The position numbers and the translations under genes are program-made. A stretch of DNA of 64,000 nucleotides from contig NZ_CP025513.1 in NCBI RefSeq assembly GCF_003491345.1, positions 434,001 to 498,000 of the forward strand. The letters run 5' to 3'. The DNA comes from Neorhizobium sp. SOG26 (GTDB lineage Bacteria; Pseudomonadota; Alphaproteobacteria; Rhizobiales; Rhizobiaceae). Each line of letters starts with the position of its first letter. Within the stretch, counting starts at the first letter, position 1. Shown here piece after piece: positions 9,302-18,194 of this stretch. The notes below the pieces were generated by a model. It was not told the origin of the DNA. It did not search any database and saw only the letters and a list, made by a program, of their open reading frames with translations.

Positions 9302-10080
9302 CTGTCCATTTCATCGGAGCGGGACCCGGAGCCGCCGACCTCATCACCGTGCGCGGCCGCGACCTCATTGCCCGCTCGCCTGTCTGCCTCTATGCCGGCT
9401 CAATCATGCCGCGGGAACTCATCGAGTACTGTCCCCCGGGCGCACGCATCGTGGATACTGGTTCGCTGTCGCTGGAAGATATCGAAGATGAGTTCTTGAA
9501 GGCACATCGCCAAGGAAAGGATGTGGCGCGGCTGCATTCAGGCGATCTTTCGGTATGGAGTGCGGTGGCGGAACAGATACGCAGGTTGGAACGACACGGC
9601 ATCGACTTTACGATGACCCCGGGGGTTCCATCTTTCGCAGCCGCCGCCGCGGCACTCCGACAAGAGCTGACGATCCCTGAGCTCGCGCAGAGTCTTGTCC
9701 TCACTCGCACCTCCGGCCGCGCTTCCCCGATGCCGGAGAGTGAGACGCTTGCAGCCTTCGCGGCAACGGGCGCAACGCTTGCTGTTCATCTTGCCGTACA
9801 TGTCATGGGCCGTATCGTTGAAGAACTCATTCCATACTACGGCGCCGCATGCCCAGTCGCGATTGTCGTGAAGGCCAGTTGGCCGGAGGAGCGGATCATC
9901 CGCGGCACGTTGGCAGACATTGAGGCCAAACTTGCCTCCGAGCCCGTCGAGCGGACAGCCCTGATCTTTGTTGGTCGTAGCCTTGACGCAGGTAACTTCC
10001 CCGAAAGTCAGCTCTACAATGCGGATTACGTCCGGCGCTTCCGCCCGGGGTGGGCTCAAGACTGTGAGGCTTCTGAATGA
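9298..10080 (+). CDS. cobM: Precorrin-4 C11-methyltransferase CobM
   Basis: CobM (260 residues) methylates precorrin-4 at C11 to give precorrin-5. It is a tetrapyrrole methylase with the loop [16 protein letters not shown] at the N-terminus and [16 protein letters not shown] near residue 78; [13 protein letters not shown] is also typical. The ATG at 9298 overlaps the cobE TGA. The last 25 bp overlap the 3' end of cbiD on the opposite strand, a second tail-to-tail overlap like cobJ/cobK. Confidence 0.95.
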   Translation: MTVHFIGAGPGAADLITVRGRDLIARSPVCLYAGSIMPRELIEYCPPGARIVDTGSLSLEDIEDEFLKAHRQGKDVARLHSGDLSVWSAVAEQIRRLERHGIDFTMTPGVPSFAAAAAALRQELTIPELAQSLVLTRTSGRASPMPESETLAAFAATGATLAVHLAVHVMGRIVEELIPYYGAACPVAIVVKASWPEERIIRGTLADIEAKLASEPVERTALIFVGRSLDAGNFPESQLYNADYVRRFRPGWAQDCEASE

Positions 10081-11165
10081 CCGGTTGGCGCGAAGGGTGC
10101 CAATCCCCTAAGGCCGCCCTCACGGTCGAACACCAGGACTTCGAGCGAGATGTCAGGCCTGTTCAGAACCTTGGACGCGGTCGTCCATGCAAGCGACGCA
10201 ACCCGGTCGCCCAGATCGAGACCCGCCTCCAAGGCTATTTCAAATGCACCAGCCACAGTGTTGGCGGCCGCGATCTGAAGAGCAAGATCCTCCTCCGCGC
10301 CGCCGTCACGTGCAACTTGCGCAAGCGCTTCCAAGTCAGCCAGTCCGCGCTTGGAATGGACATCGAGCATCCCCTGAGCGAGCTTCGTCATCTTGGCAAC
10401 ACCTCCCGCGATCGTGACGTGCGACACCGGGTGATCGCGCAGATATTTCAGCATGCCACCGATGAAATCGCCCATATCGATCAAGGCAATCTCGGGAAGG
10501 TGATGGTGCGCAGCAACGGCACGCTCGGATGTACTCCCGGTCGCCCCGGCAACGTGAGTGACGCCAGCCGCCCGAGCGACATCGATGCCCCGCCAGATCG
10601 AGTGGATCCATGCAGAACAGGAGAACGGAATCACGATCCCGGTAGTGCCAAGGATCGATATCCCGCCGATGATGCCAAGACGCGGGTTGAGTGTCTTTTC
10701 CGCGAGTCTTTCGCCATCCAAGACCGATATTTCGACTTCCATGTCGGCATGCGGTCCGGCAACTTCGGAAATCGCTGCGATGATCATCTTGCGTGGCACC
10801 GGGTTGATCGCAGGCTCGCCCGGCGGCAAGGGCAATCCGGGACGGGTGATCCGCCCCACTCCCTTGCCGGCTCGAAATGTAATACCGGAGCCATGGTCGC
10901 TGCGGCGTACAGTGCTGCAGATCATTGCTCCATGCGTCACATCAGGATCGTCTCCGGCATCCTTGACGATTCCAGCGGTTGCAAATCCTGCACCCATTGT
11001 CTCCTGCGCCAGCACAAATGCCGGCCTCTGCCCACCCGGCAACGTAACCTCCACGATCGGGGGGAAATGGCCTTCGAGCAAAGCCTGACATGCCGCCTTG
11101 GTCGCTGCTGCCGCGCAGGTGCCCGTGGTCCAACCACGGCGGAGGTTCTTGCCTTCGCTGATCAT
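10056..11165 (-). CDS. cbiD: CbiD-family (cobalt-)precorrin-5B C1-methyltransferase
   Basis: The protein (369 residues) begins [19 protein letters not shown], the signature of CbiD, which methylates C1 and helps release the two-carbon fragment from the contracted ring. P. denitrificans uses the unrelated CobF for C1 methylation. No CobF-like gene is visible here, so CbiD probably fills that step in an otherwise aerobic (CobG-containing) pathway; that pairing is known from other alphaproteobacteria. The ATG at 11165 is preceded by AAGGA with a long 13-nt gap; an upstream ATG at 11201 lacks a ribosome-binding site. The gene is divergent from cobA (53 bp) and overlaps cobM at the 3' end. Confidence 0.9.
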   Translation of the reverse strand: MISEGKNLRRGWTTGTCAAAATKAACQALLEGHFPPIVEVTLPGGQRPAFVLAQETMGAGFATAGIVKDAGDDPDVTHGAMICSTVRRSDHGSGITFRAGKGVGRITRPGLPLPPGEPAINPVPRKMIIAAISEVAGPHADMEVEISVLDGERLAEKTLNPRLGIIGGISILGTTGIVIPFSCSAWIHSIWRGIDVARAAGVTHVAGATGSTSERAVAAHHHLPEIALIDMGDFIGGMLKYLRDHPVSHVTIAGGVAKMTKLAQGMLDVHSKRGLADLEALAQVARDGGAEEDLALQIAAANTVAGAFEIALEAGLDLGDRVASLAWTTASKVLNRPDISLEVLVFDREGGLRGLAPFAPTGHSEASQS

Positions 11166-11218
11166 GAACGTTTGTATATCCTTGCAGCCGATCCGCGTCA
11201 TTGGCAAAAGGTTGCCGC

Positions 11219-12013
11219 ATGAACTTAATAGATACACTCGCAACCATCTCCGCATCCGACCCAGCTTTTGAGCCCGGGCATGTCTGGCTTGCGGGAGCAG
11301 GTCCAGGTCATCCGCGCTACCTTACGCTGGAAGTTGCAGACGCGTTGTCAAAAACAGACAGCATTGTTTATGACGCGCTTGTCTCCCCTGAAGTTCTCGC
11401 ACTCGCCACCGGTTCCGCGGAACTGCATTTTGCCGGAAAGCGGGGTGGCAAGCCATCGGAAACCCAAGACAACATTACCTCCACGCTGATCCGGCTCGCG
11501 CGGTCGGGCAAGAAGGTGTTGAGGCTCAAAGGAGGAGATCCCTTCATCTTCGGCCGGGGTGGAGAGGAAGCAGAGGCGCTTGTCCAGGCTGGCATACCGT
11601 GTCGTATTCTGCCAGGCATGACTTCTGCAATTGCAGCACTCGCCTCTGCGCGCATCCCGGCCACCATGAGAGGTATAAGTCGCTCCATTACGTTCACTAC
11701 CGGTCACGCCGCCGGCTCTGAAGATGATCTCGACTGGCACGCCCTTGCGAGACTGGGCGAACCGATCGTCGTCTATATGGGTCTAAAGATGATCGGAGAG
11801 ATCAGTCGGCTTTTGATGGAGGGAGGCATGGCGGCTCAGACGCCAGTTGCCGTACTGATGGCGGTATCTACTCCCGATGAGCGGATCTTGCTCGCCAAGC
11901 TCGAAACGGTCGAAGCCGAAGTGCGGCGACAGGATTTTGCCGCTCCTGCACTTATCGTCATCGGTGATATTGTGCCAGTACGCAAGCTTCTAACACCCGG
12001 TCAACGCTCTTGA
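11219..12013 (+). CDS. cobA: Uroporphyrinogen-III C-methyltransferase CobA
   Basis: This 264-residue SAM-dependent enzyme methylates uroporphyrinogen III at C2 and C7 to give precorrin-2, the entry into the corrin branch and shared with siroheme. LAGAGPGHPRYLTL and the strongly conserved RLKGGDPFIFGRGGEEAE are present, as is TSAIAALASARIP. There is no fused CysG dehydrogenase/ferrochelatase domain. ATG 11219 was preferred over an in-frame TTG at 11201. Its end overlaps cobB (TTGA). Confidence 0.95.
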   Translation: MNLIDTLATISASDPAFEPGHVWLAGAGPGHPRYLTLEVADALSKTDSIVYDALVSPEVLALATGSAELHFAGKRGGKPSETQDNITSTLIRLARSGKKVLRLKGGDPFIFGRGGEEAEALVQAGIPCRILPGMTSAIAALASARIPATMRGISRSITFTTGHAAGSEDDLDWHALARLGEPIVVYMGLKMIGEISRLLMEGGMAAQTPVAVLMAVSTPDERILLAKLETVEAEVRRQDFAAPALIVIGDIVPVRKLLTPGQRS

Positions 12014-13323
12014 CACCACGCGCGATTATTGTTGGTGCGCCACGCTCCGGCTCTGGAAAGACCAGCGTCACCGTGGGCCTGCTTCGTGCTTTTGCGAGGA
12101 ACGGCGTGAAGGTACGGGGCGTGAAGAGCGGACCCGATTACATCGATCCGGGCTTTCACGAAGCGGCAACAGGTCATCCTGCTCTCAACCTCGATAGCTG
12201 GGCCATGCACCCGTCACTCCTTTCTCATCTCGCAACGGAACAGGCTTCGGATGCTGACCTGCTGATCATCGAAAGCGCTATGGGTCTTTTCGACGGGATA
12301 CGCGGCGAGCCGAACCGTTCTGGTGCGGCGTCAGATCTCGCTGCACTGTTCGGAACTCCGGTACTACTGGTTCTCGATGTTTCGGGGCAATCACAAACGG
12401 CAGCCGCCATCGCTTACGGTTTTGCACACTACGATCCGGCGATCAGGATAGCCGGGTGCGTGCTTAATCGGATCGGCAGCGAGCGCCACAGGACACTTTG
12501 TACTGACGCCATCACCCGCATTGGCCTCCCGACTCTTGGATCGGTCTTCCGTGACCCGAGCCTTATACTGCCAGAGCGCCATCTAGGCCTAATTCAGGCA
12601 ACCGAGCATCCGGAGATGAACACACACATCGATCGGTTGGCGGACGCCATGGAGGCGTCCATAGACTTGGAGGCGGTGTTTTTGGCAGCCGCACCGTTCG
12701 ACCCGCCAAAAGGCTCCTCCGATCACGCCATCCCCCCACCGGGTCAGCGGATTGCCGTTGCCCAGGATGCGGCCTTTACCTTCGTTTACCCACACGTCGC
12801 GCGCCATTGGCGCTCCGCTGGTGCTGAAATTGTTCCCTTCTCGCCACTTGCGGATGAAGCGCCACCTAAGGACTGCGACGTTTGCTGGCTTCCTGGCGGA
12901 TACCCTGAACTGCATGCTGGTCGTCTTGCCGTTGCAGAGACGTTCAGGAACGGCCTTATATCTTTTGCCGACACTCGGCCGGTTCATGGCGAGTGCGGTG
13001 GATACATGGTACTTGGAGCTTCATTAGAGGACGCAAACGGCGAAATGCATAGGATGACCGGCCTCCTTTCGCATCAGACCAGTTTTGCGAGCCGAAAAAT
13101 GAACCTTGGCTACCGACAAGCGACTTTGCTTTCAGACACCGCTATCGGTTGTAAGGGGCACGTCATCCGTGGCCACGAATTCCACTATTCCCGCGTTATA
13201 TATCCTGGAGACGATGAGCCGCTTGCGCTGATCGTTGATGGCTTAGGGAATTCGATCGGCGTCTCGGGCGGCCGGCGCGGCAATGTCAGCGGCAGTTTTT
13301 TCCATGGGATCGCTCGAGGTTAG
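12010..13323 (+). CDS. cobB: Hydrogenobyrinic acid a,c-diamide synthase CobB
   Basis: CobB (437 residues) amidates the a and c side chains using glutamine and ATP, making the substrate of CobN. The N-terminal dethiobiotin-synthetase-like domain has the nucleotide loop VGAPRSGSGKTSVTVGLL and VKSGPDYIDPGFH. The C-terminal class I glutamine amidotransferase domain carries the nucleophile cysteine in HGECGGYMVLG (~residue 329) and a late histidine in GHEFHYS. The start is TTG at 12010, sharing bases with the cobA stop (TTGA). It closes the cluster; no gene follows closely. Confidence 0.94.
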   Translation: MTPRAIIVGAPRSGSGKTSVTVGLLRAFARNGVKVRGVKSGPDYIDPGFHEAATGHPALNLDSWAMHPSLLSHLATEQASDADLLIIESAMGLFDGIRGEPNRSGAASDLAALFGTPVLLVLDVSGQSQTAAAIAYGFAHYDPAIRIAGCVLNRIGSERHRTLCTDAITRIGLPTLGSVFRDPSLILPERHLGLIQATEHPEMNTHIDRLADAMEASIDLEAVFLAAAPFDPPKGSSDHAIPPPGQRIAVAQDAAFTFVYPHVARHWRSAGAEIVPFSPLADEAPPKDCDVCWLPGGYPELHAGRLAVAETFRNGLISFADTRPVHGECGGYMVLGASLEDANGEMHRMTGLLSHQTSFASRKMNLGYRQATLLSDTAIGCKGHVIRGHEFHYSRVIYPGDDEPLALIVDGLGNSIGVSGGRRGNVSGSFFHGIARG

Positions 13324-13721
13324 CGGTGCCTGTTTCGGACGATGGGCAGCCTTGAGGAAGCGATGCTGTTCGAGAACTATGTTTCCATGCCATTTCCAGC
13401 TCCCATTGTTGCTCGGCACCTGGTTTTGCGGGTCGGCTGTAGAGATCTTAGAGAAGTTTCACGTTCAATCAGACGCGTTCATGCTCGTGCCTTCAGGGGC
13501 TCCGGTCCACTGGGCAGCCGGATCGGAGGGCGAAATAAACTGAGGCGTCACGGGAGCGGCCTCGTTCTGACCGCATTGCAAGCTGCCGCGCCGAGCGTCG
13601 CCTATGGCGGCAAAGTGGAGATCTTAGATCGCGACGGGCCGCTCTACTTTCTTGACGATTGCTAGCACCAGAGAATGATCATATATCGCGCCGCCGGCGT
13701 CAGGCCGCACCTGGAGAATCC
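13324..13721 (+). other. Gap between cobB and kup; no supported gene
   Basis: About 400 bases hold two short overlapping open frames: 13342-13665, giving 107 residues ending LYFLDDC, and 13283-13543. I recognise neither, and neither has a convincing ribosome-binding site. The region could be a decayed gene or the kup leader. GGAG five bases before the kup ATG is the only clear signal. I saw no cobalamin riboswitch and no strong terminator after cobB. Confidence 0.5.
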
Positions 13722-15620
13722 ATGACCGCAGTGCATGCCTCATCCGAATCGCCGTCCGAGACGCGCAAGTTCCTCGTTCTTCTCGTCGGCTCCATCGGCG
13801 TCGTCTACGGCGATATCGGCACCAGCCCGCTCTATGCCTTCCGTGAGGCGCTGCGGCCGTTCTCCGACGATGGCGTGCAGCAGCAGGAAGTGATCGGCCT
13901 TATCTCTCTGATGGTCTGGACGCTAACCATCATCGTCACCTTCAAGTACGTCCTGTTCCTTCTGCGGGCGGACAACGATGGTGAAGGCGGCACGCTTTCC
14001 CTTCTGGCACTTCTGATGAAACAGACTGGCAGCTACATGCCTATCCTGTTTTTTGCAGGCCTAATCGGATCGGCACTATTCATCGGCGACGCTATGATCA
14101 CCCCGGCCCTTTCGGTAATGTCGGCGCTGGAAGGAATGAAGCTGGTGACACCAGCCTTCACCAACTATGTGCTGCCTCTCTCGGCTGCCGTCATGGTCGG
14201 CCTCTTCGCTATCCAGAGGAAGGGAACAGGCGCTGTTGCGAAGTTCTTCGGCCCGATCACCGTAGTCTGGTTCCTCGCCATGGCCTGGGGAGGCCTGATC
14301 CATATCGGCGACGATTGGACTATCCTCCAGGCGCTGAACCCGATCAACGCCTTGTGGTTTATCACCCATGCAGGGTGGGCTGGCCTGATTGTTCTCGGGG
14401 CAGTCTTTCTGACCGTCACTGGAGCCGAAGCTCTTTACGCCGACCTCGGCCACTTCGGCCGCAAGCCGATCAGCGTGGCCTGGTTTATGTTGGTTTTCCC
14501 AGCGCTTGCGCTGAACTACCTCGGCCAAGGCGCCCTGGTACTTGGTCACCCTGAGACGATCCACAGTCCCTTCTACCTTCTCTATCCCGACTGGGCGCTG
14601 CTGCCGATGGTCATCCTCGCCACAATGGCGACCATCATCGCCAGCCAGGCCGTCATCACCGGAGCCTTCTCACTCGCACGTCAGGCGGTTCATCTGGGCT
14701 TCCTGCCCCGCCTCCTCATCACCTTCACGTCCGAGACAAACACCGGACAGATATACGTGCCAGCGGTGAATGCCCTGCTCTTCGTCGGCGTGATCGTGCT
14801 GATCTTCTCGTTTGGCAACTCGGAGTCTCTGGCGACCGCGTACGGCATCTCCGTCACTGGCGCGATGGTGGTGACGACGCTGATGTCCTTCCAGTACCTG
14901 CGCTCGGTCTGGGGCTGGAACACGCTTGCCGCTGCTGCCGTCCTGCTGCCGCTGCTCGTGCTGGAGTCGGTCTTCCTCGCAGCGAACCTCTTCAAGATCC
15001 ACGACGGCGGCTGGGTACCCGTACTGCTGGCGCTGGCCATCATGGTGATCATGTGGACCTGGACGCGTGGCTCGCGAATACTGCGTGAGAAAACCGCGCG
15101 CAACGAGCTTCCGCTGGAGTCCTTCATCCGCTCCTTTGAGAAGTCGGCACATCCTCCCGCCACCGTCCCGGGGATGGCCGTCTTCCTGACCAGTCATGGC
15201 GACACGACGCCCGCGGTTCTCCTTCATAACATCAAGCACAACCACGTCCTTCACCAGAAGAACGTGATCCTTACGGTCAGGACCTCCGACAAGCCCTATG
15301 TCTCTGACGACCACCGCGCCACCATCACACCGATCAGCGACAGGTTCTCCAAGCTGGAGTTGTGCTTCGGCTTCATGGAGCAGCCGAACGTCTCCAAAGC
15401 GCTGGCGATCTGTAAGAAGCGCACGGAGTTGAAGTTTGAGATCATGAACACGTCGTTCTATATTGGGCGGCGTACGTTGATCGCCGACCCGAACTCGGAT
15501 TTGCCGCGGTGGCAGGACCGGCTCTACATCGCACTCTCGGGCCTCGGCATTGACCCGTCCGATCACTTTCGGCTTCCCGCGAACCGTGTGGTTGAGATCG
15601 GCGAGCAAGTGACGGTCTGA
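13722..15620 (+). CDS. kup: Low-affinity potassium transporter Kup
   Basis: The product (632 residues, normal for the family) is a Kup/HAK/KT-type potassium uptake protein of the inner membrane. The signature [22 protein letters not shown] follows a short polar N-terminus. About twelve hydrophobic segments fill residues 20-460, and a soluble C-terminal domain follows (…[12 protein letters not shown]…). ATG 13722 has GGAG upstream at good spacing; the open frame back to 13659 is not family-like. It stands alone, between the cob cluster and the convergent siderophore operon. Rhizobia often carry several kup copies. Confidence 0.96.
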   Translation: MTAVHASSESPSETRKFLVLLVGSIGVVYGDIGTSPLYAFREALRPFSDDGVQQQEVIGLISLMVWTLTIIVTFKYVLFLLRADNDGEGGTLSLLALLMKQTGSYMPILFFAGLIGSALFIGDAMITPALSVMSALEGMKLVTPAFTNYVLPLSAAVMVGLFAIQRKGTGAVAKFFGPITVVWFLAMAWGGLIHIGDDWTILQALNPINALWFITHAGWAGLIVLGAVFLTVTGAEALYADLGHFGRKPISVAWFMLVFPALALNYLGQGALVLGHPETIHSPFYLLYPDWALLPMVILATMATIIASQAVITGAFSLARQAVHLGFLPRLLITFTSETNTGQIYVPAVNALLFVGVIVLIFSFGNSESLATAYGISVTGAMVVTTLMSFQYLRSVWGWNTLAAAAVLLPLLVLESVFLAANLFKIHDGGWVPVLLALAIMVIMWTWTRGSRILREKTARNELPLESFIRSFEKSAHPPATVPGMAVFLTSHGDTTPAVLLHNIKHNHVLHQKNVILTVRTSDKPYVSDDHRATITPISDRFSKLELCFGFMEQPNVSKALAICKKRTELKFEIMNTSFYIGRRTLIADPNSDLPRWQDRLYIALSGLGIDPSDHFRLPANRVVEIGEQVTV

Positions 15621-15693
15621 GCTGACCTCTGAGCATATAGCCTGTGCAGTTGATGGGAATTCGAACCAACGATCCTGCCTTGTTAGTCCAGTG

Positions 15694-15820
15694 TCGGCCC
15701 AAAGCGGACAGAGCAATGAGGGTGAGACCTACTCTTTATCATGTTCAAAGAAAGCGAGTGAAGCCGGGGTTGGGTCAGCGATAAGCGCATCCAGACCGCT
15801 TTTGTTAGTGAGACGCTTTC
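15694..15820. repeat. Dispersed repeat, copy 1 (pairs with 49447-49573)
   Basis: About 127 bases match 49447-49573 at most positions with only small indels. The copy starts with TCGGCCCAAAGCGGACAGAG and runs through the stop codon of the siderophore-interacting protein gene into its last codons (GTGAGACGCTTTCC is shared by both copies). The shared block therefore contains a piece of coding sequence, so the distant copy may have been made by duplication of this end of the operon. Confidence 0.75.
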
Positions 15821-16872
15821 CCACGCTCCCAATACCAGGCCACGCTCTGGCTCTTGCGGTCTTGGCCCCGTTCCTTGAGATACGAGCGTATAGTACGGGC
15901 GTCGGACTTCTCGCACGCTACCCAGGTGTAGGTTCCAGGTGTACTTGTGGCGATCGCCGACTTGACCGTGTGCTGGAGCCTCTCCGAGTTCTCTTCGAGG
16001 TAGGTCTTACGGTGCAGCCAGTGGACCTCGATTGCGGCCTTGCTTGGTAGTGGCTGCTCCTCGTCCTCGTCTTCAACCTCAATGATCGCCTTGATGGAGC
16101 ATTCAGCAGGAGCTTCGGCGGCGATGCGTGCAATCGCTGGAAGAGCAGTCTCGTCACCAGCGAGAAGCAGGTTGTCGGCCTTCGGAAGGCTTCCGCCAGG
16201 CCCGATCAAAGCTATCTTGTCTCCAGGTCGTGCGTCGCGAGCAAAGTCAGCACCCGGAGTCGTCACTCCTGGAGCAGGATGCTGGAGGAAGTCTATCCAC
16301 AATTCTCGGCGGTCAGGATCAACCGCACGGATGGTGTAGACGCGTGCTGTTATCTCGTCCTCACCCTCGGGCCATGCTATGCGCCCATCATCGCCTAGAC
16401 CTGGCCAAACTGGCGACCTTCCTTTCGGGGGAACAAGGACGCGAACATGGACATCGCCACCGATGAACGGTGTGACGTCCTGACAAGCGACTTTCACCCG
16501 GCGCATACGCGGCGTCACGTCTTCAGCCGAAACAACGGTAGCCTCATGCAAATTCGGCAGCCTCGAAACCTCTGCCGCATTTACCCAGGAAAGCTCGAAC
16601 GGCTCCTCATTGGCAAAGTAGAAAAGGTGCTCCGCAATCATGTTGCGGGTGAGATGCAGCGCCTCCTCCGACGGACAGGCCAACTCGATCAACAGCCGCT
16701 GATCAGCAAGCGTGATATTGGCTGTTCCGATGTCGTTCTGGAGGAGCACCGACTTTTCCGTTCGTTGCACGTCAGAGTGCTCGACAAAATGCTCGCAGAT
16801 TTCGTCAAGCATAGATCGGGGGTCCTTGGGCACGGCAACGCCGGAAAGCCTGTACGTTTGCATTGTATCCAT
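15805..16872 (-). CDS. Siderophore-interacting protein (ferric-siderophore reductase, ViuB/SIP type)
   Basis: The product (355 residues) has an N-terminal DUF2218-like region (to ~100), then a FAD-binding siderophore-interacting domain (RMRRVKV…; ARVYTIRAVD near 185 as the flavin-binding R-x-Y-T motif) and a C-terminal SIP domain ending GTYTWVACEKSDARTIRSYL…VAWYWERG. Such cytoplasmic flavoproteins reduce the ferric-siderophore to release Fe2+. It is the last gene of a minus-strand operon, 50 bp after the permease gene. ATG 16872 was used; a second ATG nine bases in is possible. Confidence 0.9.
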   Translation of the reverse strand: MDTMQTYRLSGVAVPKDPRSMLDEICEHFVEHSDVQRTEKSVLLQNDIGTANITLADQRLLIELACPSEEALHLTRNMIAEHLFYFANEEPFELSWVNAAEVSRLPNLHEATVVSAEDVTPRMRRVKVACQDVTPFIGGDVHVRVLVPPKGRSPVWPGLGDDGRIAWPEGEDEITARVYTIRAVDPDRRELWIDFLQHPAPGVTTPGADFARDARPGDKIALIGPGGSLPKADNLLLAGDETALPAIARIAAEAPAECSIKAIIEVEDEDEEQPLPSKAAIEVHWLHRKTYLEENSERLQHTVKSAIATSTPGTYTWVACEKSDARTIRSYLKERGQDRKSQSVAWYWERGKASH

Positions 16873-16922
16873 CAGTGGTTTCCTGAAGAGCCTCAGAGTA
16901 GGGAGCGACTTCGCGCTTTGTC

Positions 16923-18194
16923 CTACCTGAACGTTGATCTCACAGATTCGGGTGGTGCATGAGTGTCATTCGAGGCACCCACGCCAGGGGTCTCTCGCTT
17001 CGCCACACTCGCAATCAATGGCACTGCGCCCAATGCCAGGGCGGCGGCTGCAGAAAAGAAGATACCGTAGCCGAGAGCTTCGGCGATCTGACCTGCTATC
17101 ACGCCACCTACAATGCTCACCGCCGCATCAGCGCACTGAAACAGCGTGAAGTCGACACCCGCCTGGCGGGGATCGGACAAGCGCATGAACTGTGCGTAGA
17201 GGGCGACAAATCCGAACGCCATTACACCTGAGCTGCTGGCGATTGCGATAATCATGATGACTGAGACCGGGAGCGCTTCTGTTGTGCGGGACACTGCGAG
17301 AAGCGACAGCAATGACGCCTGCAGTATCAGCGCAAGGATCAGCACTGGCTTCGTTCCCCATGCTCTGACGCATGCCCCTCCGAAGATCGCTGCGGCCGAG
17401 CCGATGACGAGGCTCCCGGTACCATTGAGTATACCGATGGTGGCAAGATTGACGCCTGCATCAACAAGGAACGGCCCGATCATCCCAAGTGAAACTTTGA
17501 GAGCGACAACGAAGATGGCGGCCGCGAAGAGACCCTGTCGTAAGGCTGGCCGCCGTAGCGAGTGGAGAAGTGACGGCACGTGCTCGCGGCTTTGCTCCGT
17601 CGGCACCCTGGCTGCGACAAACAGAAACGGCAGGCCGAGAAGCACGACAAGGGCCGCCATGGACCAGGCGGCGATCTGCCAATTCGACGTGCCAACGAGG
17701 TAGAGGAAAAGCCCTCCACCCACGGCGGATCCCAAATAGGCCCCACCAACTTGTGCTGCATTCGCCCAACCATGGTGTTTCTGGGCCAGGCTTTGCACGG
17801 CAAAGCCATCGCAGGCGATGTCGACGGTCGAGGCGGCGAAGGCAACGACGACCAGAACGGCAAACAGCGACATCCAGTTGGCGGGATCCAATACACCTGC
17901 AGCGATCAGGCCGACCGCCGAGGCCAGGCCACCGAAGATGACGATCGTTCCGGAGCGGTTGCCGCCATTCCTGGGCAGGCGGTAGCGCTCGACCATAGGG
18001 GCCCATAGGAATTTAAGCACCCAAGGCAGGGCAATCAGCGAGACGAGCCCGATCCGATCAAGGGAAACGCCCGCCTCGCGCATGACGGCGGGAAGGCTCG
18101 TCCAGGTGACCCCGCCGATGACGCTCTGGGCAATGTATAGGCCGGTAATGCCAGCAAGTAGCGTCCCCGGTTTCTGTACCTTCGTCATCGCCAT
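16923..18194 (-). CDS. RhtX/FptX-type siderophore permease (MFS)
   Basis: This 423-residue protein has about twelve hydrophobic segments of the major facilitator superfamily. It resembles the RhtX/FptX group of single-polypeptide inner-membrane siderophore importers (GLYIAQSVIGGVTWTSLPAVMR, then FLWAPMVERYRLP in the loop between segments 2 and 3). Its ATG overlaps the stop of the receptor gene (ATGA). With the receptor and reductase it completes a receptor - permease - reductase route that needs no ABC permease. The substrate cannot be read from the sequence. Confidence 0.88.
   Translation of the reverse strand: MAMTKVQKPGTLLAGITGLYIAQSVIGGVTWTSLPAVMREAGVSLDRIGLVSLIALPWVLKFLWAPMVERYRLPRNGGNRSGTIVIFGGLASAVGLIAAGVLDPANWMSLFAVLVVVAFAASTVDIACDGFAVQSLAQKHHGWANAAQVGGAYLGSAVGGGLFLYLVGTSNWQIAAWSMAALVVLLGLPFLFVAARVPTEQSREHVPSLLHSLRRPALRQGLFAAAIFVVALKVSLGMIGPFLVDAGVNLATIGILNGTGSLVIGSAAAIFGGACVRAWGTKPVLILALILQASLLSLLAVSRTTEALPVSVIMIIAIASSSGVMAFGFVALYAQFMRLSDPRQAGVDFTLFQCADAAVSIVGGVIAGQIAEALGYGIFFSAAAALALGAVPLIASVAKRETPGVGASNDTHAPPESVRSTFR

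Noticed and set aside
1..13323. Cobalamin riboswitch inside the cob cluster
   Set aside because: No B12-box or typical riboswitch fold was seen between genes, which mostly overlap; one may lie upstream of cobW outside the window.
15655..15690. tRNA-like T-arm piece (GGGAATTCGAACCAACGATCC)
   Set aside because: Only the T-loop-like part matches; no anticodon or D-arm can be folded around it. Similar scraps at 23226-23250 and 57237-57260 fail in the same way.
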